From positions 1-54,482 of the forward strand of contig ONQZ01000010.1 in NCBI GenBank assembly GCA_900320095.1: 54,482 nucleotides of DNA. Direction: 5' to 3'. The position numbers and the translations under genes were made by a program. Positions 51,894-54,482 of this stretch are shown one piece after another. Each line of letters begins with the position of its first letter. Within the stretch, counting starts at the first letter, position 1. The DNA is from an uncultured Lentisphaerota bacterium (GTDB lineage: Bacteria > Verrucomicrobiota > Lentisphaeria > Victivallales > UBA1829). The notes under the pieces were generated by a model. The model saw nothing but the letters and a program-made list of their open reading frames with translations, was not told where the DNA came from and ran no database searches.

Positions 51894-51944
51894 CCTTTCT
51901 TTCTAAAAAAGAAGCGAAAAAAACGCCAAAACGTGTTTTCGGGG

Positions 51945-51972
51945 TTGAAAAATCCGCGGAACGGGGTATTAT
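51945..51972 (+). promoter_or_regulatory. Promoter of the moxR operon
   Basis: TTGAAA (51945-51950), 16 bp, TATTAT (51967-51972). The leader is about 65 nt. It is divergent from the SecD-P1-like operon promoter. Confidence 0.55.
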
Positions 51973-52044
51973 AAATGCTGTTTTTATATTGCCGGGGCGA
52001 TCCGCGCCTCCGGTTCTTTCGCGCAGTCATTCGGAGGTGCAGAT

Positions 52045-52992
52045 ATGGCAGAACAGACGTCCCGGCTGGAGACGATCGGACAGATACGGACCCGTTTGAA
52101 ACAGGTCATCCGCGGAAAAGACGACGTGATCGACTTGCTGCTGAACGCGGTCCTGGCGGCCGGCCATGTGCTGCTGGACGACGTGCCGGGCGTGGGCAAG
52201 ACCACGCTCGCGAAGGCGCTCGCCCTGACGGTCAAGGCGGATTTCAAGCGCATCCAGTTCACGTCCGACATGATGCCGTCCGACATCCTCGGCTCCTCGG
52301 TGTTCAACCAGCAGTCCGGCGAATTCAAGTTCTACCCCGGCCCGGTCTTCGCGAACATCCTGCTCGGCGACGAGATCAACCGGGCTTCGCCGCGTACGCA
52401 GTCGGCGCTGCTGGAGGCGATGAACGAACACCAGGTGTCGATCGAGGGCGTCCGGTACGACCTGCCGAAGCCGTTCCTCGTGATCGCCACGGAGAATCCG
52501 GTGGAGTATTTCGGCACGTTCCCCCTGCCGGAAGCCCAGCTGGACCGCTTCGCCATGAAGTTCTCGCTCGGCTACCCGGACCCCGCCGAGGAGCTCGCCA
52601 TGCTGAACGACCGCTGGCAGGACGACCCGCTGGACCGGATTGAGCCCGTGATCACCTGCGCGGAGCTGATGGAGATACAGAAAGACGTGCGCGCCGTGAC
52701 GATGGAACAGTCCGTGCAGGAGTACGCCCGCGAGCTCGTCGCCGCCACGCGCGACCCGGAAAACGGTTTCTCGCTCGGCGCAAGCCCGCGCGCCCTGCTC
52801 GACCTCGCCCGCTGCGCCCAGGCGCGCGCCCTGCTGAACGGCCGGACGTTCGTGACGCCGGACGACGTGTCGTCGCTTGCCGGTCCGGTCCTGACGCACC
52901 GCCTGATCCTGAACCAGAAGAGCCGTCACGCGGGCGTTTCCGCCTCGGACCTGGTCGCCGCCGTCGTGAAGAAGACGCGCGTCCCCGTCTGA
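52045..52992 (+). CDS. MoxR-type AAA+ ATPase
   Basis: 315 residues. Walker A is DDVPGVGKTTLAKALA (about 45-60), RIQFTSDMMPSDILGSSVFN follows, and Walker B is LLGDEINRASPRTQSALLEAM. The sensor region VIATENPVEYFGTFPLPEAQLDRF and the C-terminal lid with GASPRALLDLARCAQA complete the family pattern. MoxR ATPases act as chaperones or maturation factors with DUF58 and VWA proteins. SD GGAGG lies seven bases upstream. Confidence 0.95.
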   Translation: MAEQTSRLETIGQIRTRLKQVIRGKDDVIDLLLNAVLAAGHVLLDDVPGVGKTTLAKALALTVKADFKRIQFTSDMMPSDILGSSVFNQQSGEFKFYPGPVFANILLGDEINRASPRTQSALLEAMNEHQVSIEGVRYDLPKPFLVIATENPVEYFGTFPLPEAQLDRFAMKFSLGYPDPAEELAMLNDRWQDDPLDRIEPVITCAELMEIQKDVRAVTMEQSVQEYARELVAATRDPENGFSLGASPRALLDLARCAQARALLNGRTFVTPDDVSSLAGPVLTHRLILNQKSRHAGVSASDLVAAVVKKTRVPV

Positions 52993-53025
52993 GCGTGACC
53001 CGCTTCGGAAAAGGAATCCCGTGAC

Positions 53026-54408
53026 ATGAGCCGGAATCCGTTTCGCTTCATCGGAGACCTCTGGCGGAGGTTTCTGGTCGGCCCCCAGTGGCTGCGCGAG
53101 TCGCACGGGCTCGGCTTCGTCTTCAAATACTACCGGTCGCCGTCGCTCAAGCTCCTTTTCTGGGCGATGGCGTGGTACGAACGCCTCTTCAGCCGCCCGA
53201 TGCGCCTGCTCTTCATCGTGATCCCGATGTACGCGTTCTTCTCCATGTTCGCGCTGAACAGCCCGGCGGTCCCCGTGTTCCTTTTCCTGGTGGTTGTACT
53301 GGCGGTCGACCTGGTCGTCGGCCTGGTCTTCCGTCCGCGGCTCGAGGTCCAACGCGAGATGCCGCCGCGCGTCAAATGCGGCATTGCGTTCGACGTGAAC
53401 TACCGCATCCGCAACCTCCGGCGTCTGCCCGCCGTCGACATCCTGATCGACCCGAACATCGAGCTGCCGGAACTCCGCCGCGTGCTCGGGTTCAAATACT
53501 GCGCCGTGCCGGGCCGCGGAGAAATGATGTTTGCCCTGCCGCTGAAGCCCTTCAAACGCGGCGTGTTCGGCATTCCGCAGGGGATCGCCGAGTCCAGTTT
53601 CCCGTTCAACCTCATCAAGCATTCCGTCCTGTTCGGGCGCAGGGAATCCCTGATCGTACATCCGGCGAGCCGCGAACTGCGGAATCTTTTCCCGCGCGAC
53701 GGCGGCGTGCTGCCGCGCCTGAGCGCGCGCTCCGTGCCGCGACCGGGCGACAGCATGGATTTCTACGGCTGCCGCATGTACCGGCCCGGCGACTCCCCGC
53801 GCAAGATCCACTGGCGGGCGACGGCGCGCTACCGCGTCCCGATCATCAAGGAGTACCAGCAGGAACACGTCTCCCACGCGGCGATCCTGCTGGACGCGCA
53901 TGTCCCCCCGGCCCGGCAGGCCGCCGGTGCGATCCGGGCGCTGTTCAGCCTCTCGGAATCCCTGCTGAAAGTCCGCACGAACCGGACGTTCGAGGCGGCG
54001 GTGTCGCTGGCGGCGTCGATCGCGGAGACCCTGACCGCGACGTCGTACCACGTCGACCTGCTCGCCGTCGGCGGCCGGATCACGCGGTTCCCGTCGAACG
54101 GCGAACCCGACCGCGGCTGCGATCCGCTGCTGGACGAACTTGCCGTTGCGTCGACTTCGGCGCGCGACTCCTTTGCTGGGAAACAGGCGTCGCCGATCGC
54201 GGAGGACGCGCTGGAATCCGGCACGGTGTTCCTGATCCTGATGCGCTGGGACGCCGCCTCCAAAGCGTTCCTCGGCAGCCTCACCGGACGCGGCTCGCGG
54301 ATCGTGCCCGTGCTGGTGACGGAGCATGTGCCGGACACGGAACTGCCGGACGATCTCCGCGTGATCACGCCGGACTCCGTCCTGACGGGAGGCGACCTGC
54401 CGTTATGA
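53026..54408 (+). CDS. DUF58-domain membrane protein
   Basis: 460 residues. Two membrane helices (about 58-100) precede a periplasm- or cytoplasm-facing beta-rich region and the DUF58 core. The DUF58 signature lies in GDSMDFYGCRMYRPGDSPRKIHWRATAR (only 28 residues long, around residue 245). The C-terminal part resembles a degenerate VWA fold (HAAILLDAHVPP). It is the standard partner of MoxR. A 33-bp gap follows moxR, and the next gene starts inside its stop codon (ATGA). Confidence 0.88.
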   Translation: MSRNPFRFIGDLWRRFLVGPQWLRESHGLGFVFKYYRSPSLKLLFWAMAWYERLFSRPMRLLFIVIPMYAFFSMFALNSPAVPVFLFLVVVLAVDLVVGLVFRPRLEVQREMPPRVKCGIAFDVNYRIRNLRRLPAVDILIDPNIELPELRRVLGFKYCAVPGRGEMMFALPLKPFKRGVFGIPQGIAESSFPFNLIKHSVLFGRRESLIVHPASRELRNLFPRDGGVLPRLSARSVPRPGDSMDFYGCRMYRPGDSPRKIHWRATARYRVPIIKEYQQEHVSHAAILLDAHVPPARQAAGAIRALFSLSESLLKVRTNRTFEAAVSLAASIAETLTATSYHVDLLAVGGRITRFPSNGEPDRGCDPLLDELAVASTSARDSFAGKQASPIAEDALESGTVFLILMRWDAASKAFLGSLTGRGSRIVPVLVTEHVPDTELPDDLRVITPDSVLTGGDLPL

Positions 54409-54482
54409 AGCGCGCGAAATCCATGTTCGAATACGAGCCGCCGCAGCGCCGCCAGCTCGACCTGGCGAGCCGGTGCCTGCTG
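54405..54482 (+). CDS. Start of a third moxR-operon gene (truncated by window end)
   Basis: 26 codons starting MKRAKSMFEYEPPQRRQLDL, with the ATG overlapping the DUF58 stop as ATGA. In moxR-DUF58 operons the next gene is often a TgpA-like transglutaminase or a VWA membrane protein. Too little is visible to decide. Confidence 0.7.
   Translation, partial: MKRAKSMFEYEPPQRRQLDLASRCLL

Overview
The window is about 54.5 kb of chromosome, roughly 60% G+C, from a Gram-negative bacterium. MurE carries the DNPR motif of the meso-diaminopimelate type. There are lipoproteins, an ABC-transport auxiliary lipoprotein, InaA/WaaP-type lipopolysaccharide kinases, Flp/Tad pilin-like genes, a zinc-ribbon Ser/Thr kinase of the planctomycete style and a giant low-complexity repeat protein. 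Together these suggest the PVC superphylum, most likely a host-associated Lentisphaerota/Kiritimatiellota (Victivallis-like) organism. That placement is an inference from gene content, not from a marker search.

Layout. 1-8628 (minus) is the 5' 2,876 codons of a giant beta-strand repeat protein whose 3' end lies outside the window. Upstream on the same strand is an ABC exporter with unusual ATPase motifs (8928-10643). 10888-14784 (plus) holds a GT-C glycosyltransferase, a GT2 glycosyltransferase and a flippase, which is a small surface-glycan set. 14813-17514 (minus) is rhaA-rhaB for L-rhamnose catabolism, followed by tRNA-Ser(UGA) and a strongly signalled 58-residue basic protein. 18468-25251 (minus) is an envelope operon: D,D-carboxypeptidase, UDP-glucuronate decarboxylase, murF, murE and a PMT-like glycosyltransferase. 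gatB (plus) has a consensus promoter and a bidirectional terminator. A Ser/Thr kinase, an FAD-dependent dehydrogenase, a degenerate S41-like secreted protein and two membrane proteins follow. 34268-35537 holds a small Sm-like unknown and a Sel1-repeat protein.

35774-41101 (minus) is a tightly coupled operon ftsA-ftsZ-M28 peptidase-InaA kinase-pseudokinase, mostly with 4-nt start/stop overlaps. 41258-43391 (minus) holds an HD protein, an ABC auxiliary lipoprotein and a TPR/LysM lipoprotein. A DUF3089 hydrolase lipoprotein and a metallo-beta-lactamase hydrolase converge at 44.8 kb. 45490-48864 (minus) is a Tad-like group: two Flp pilin-like proteins (one of only 53 residues), TadE-like and TadG-like. 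49000-51830 (minus) has a secreted unknown and three tandem paralogues that resemble the isolated P1 head domain of SecD. 52045-54482 (plus) is a moxR-DUF58 operon running out of the window.

Promoters are readable in many gaps as sigma70-like -35/-10 pairs. The -10 is often TATATT preceded by TGC, and runs of A-tracts often lie just upstream. The best candidates for new biology are the SecD-P1-like triplet, the divergent FtsZ coupled to lipopolysaccharide-kinase homologues, the giant repeat protein without an obvious signal peptide next to an ABC exporter, and an inverted-repeat-rich element at 35.65-35.76 kb.
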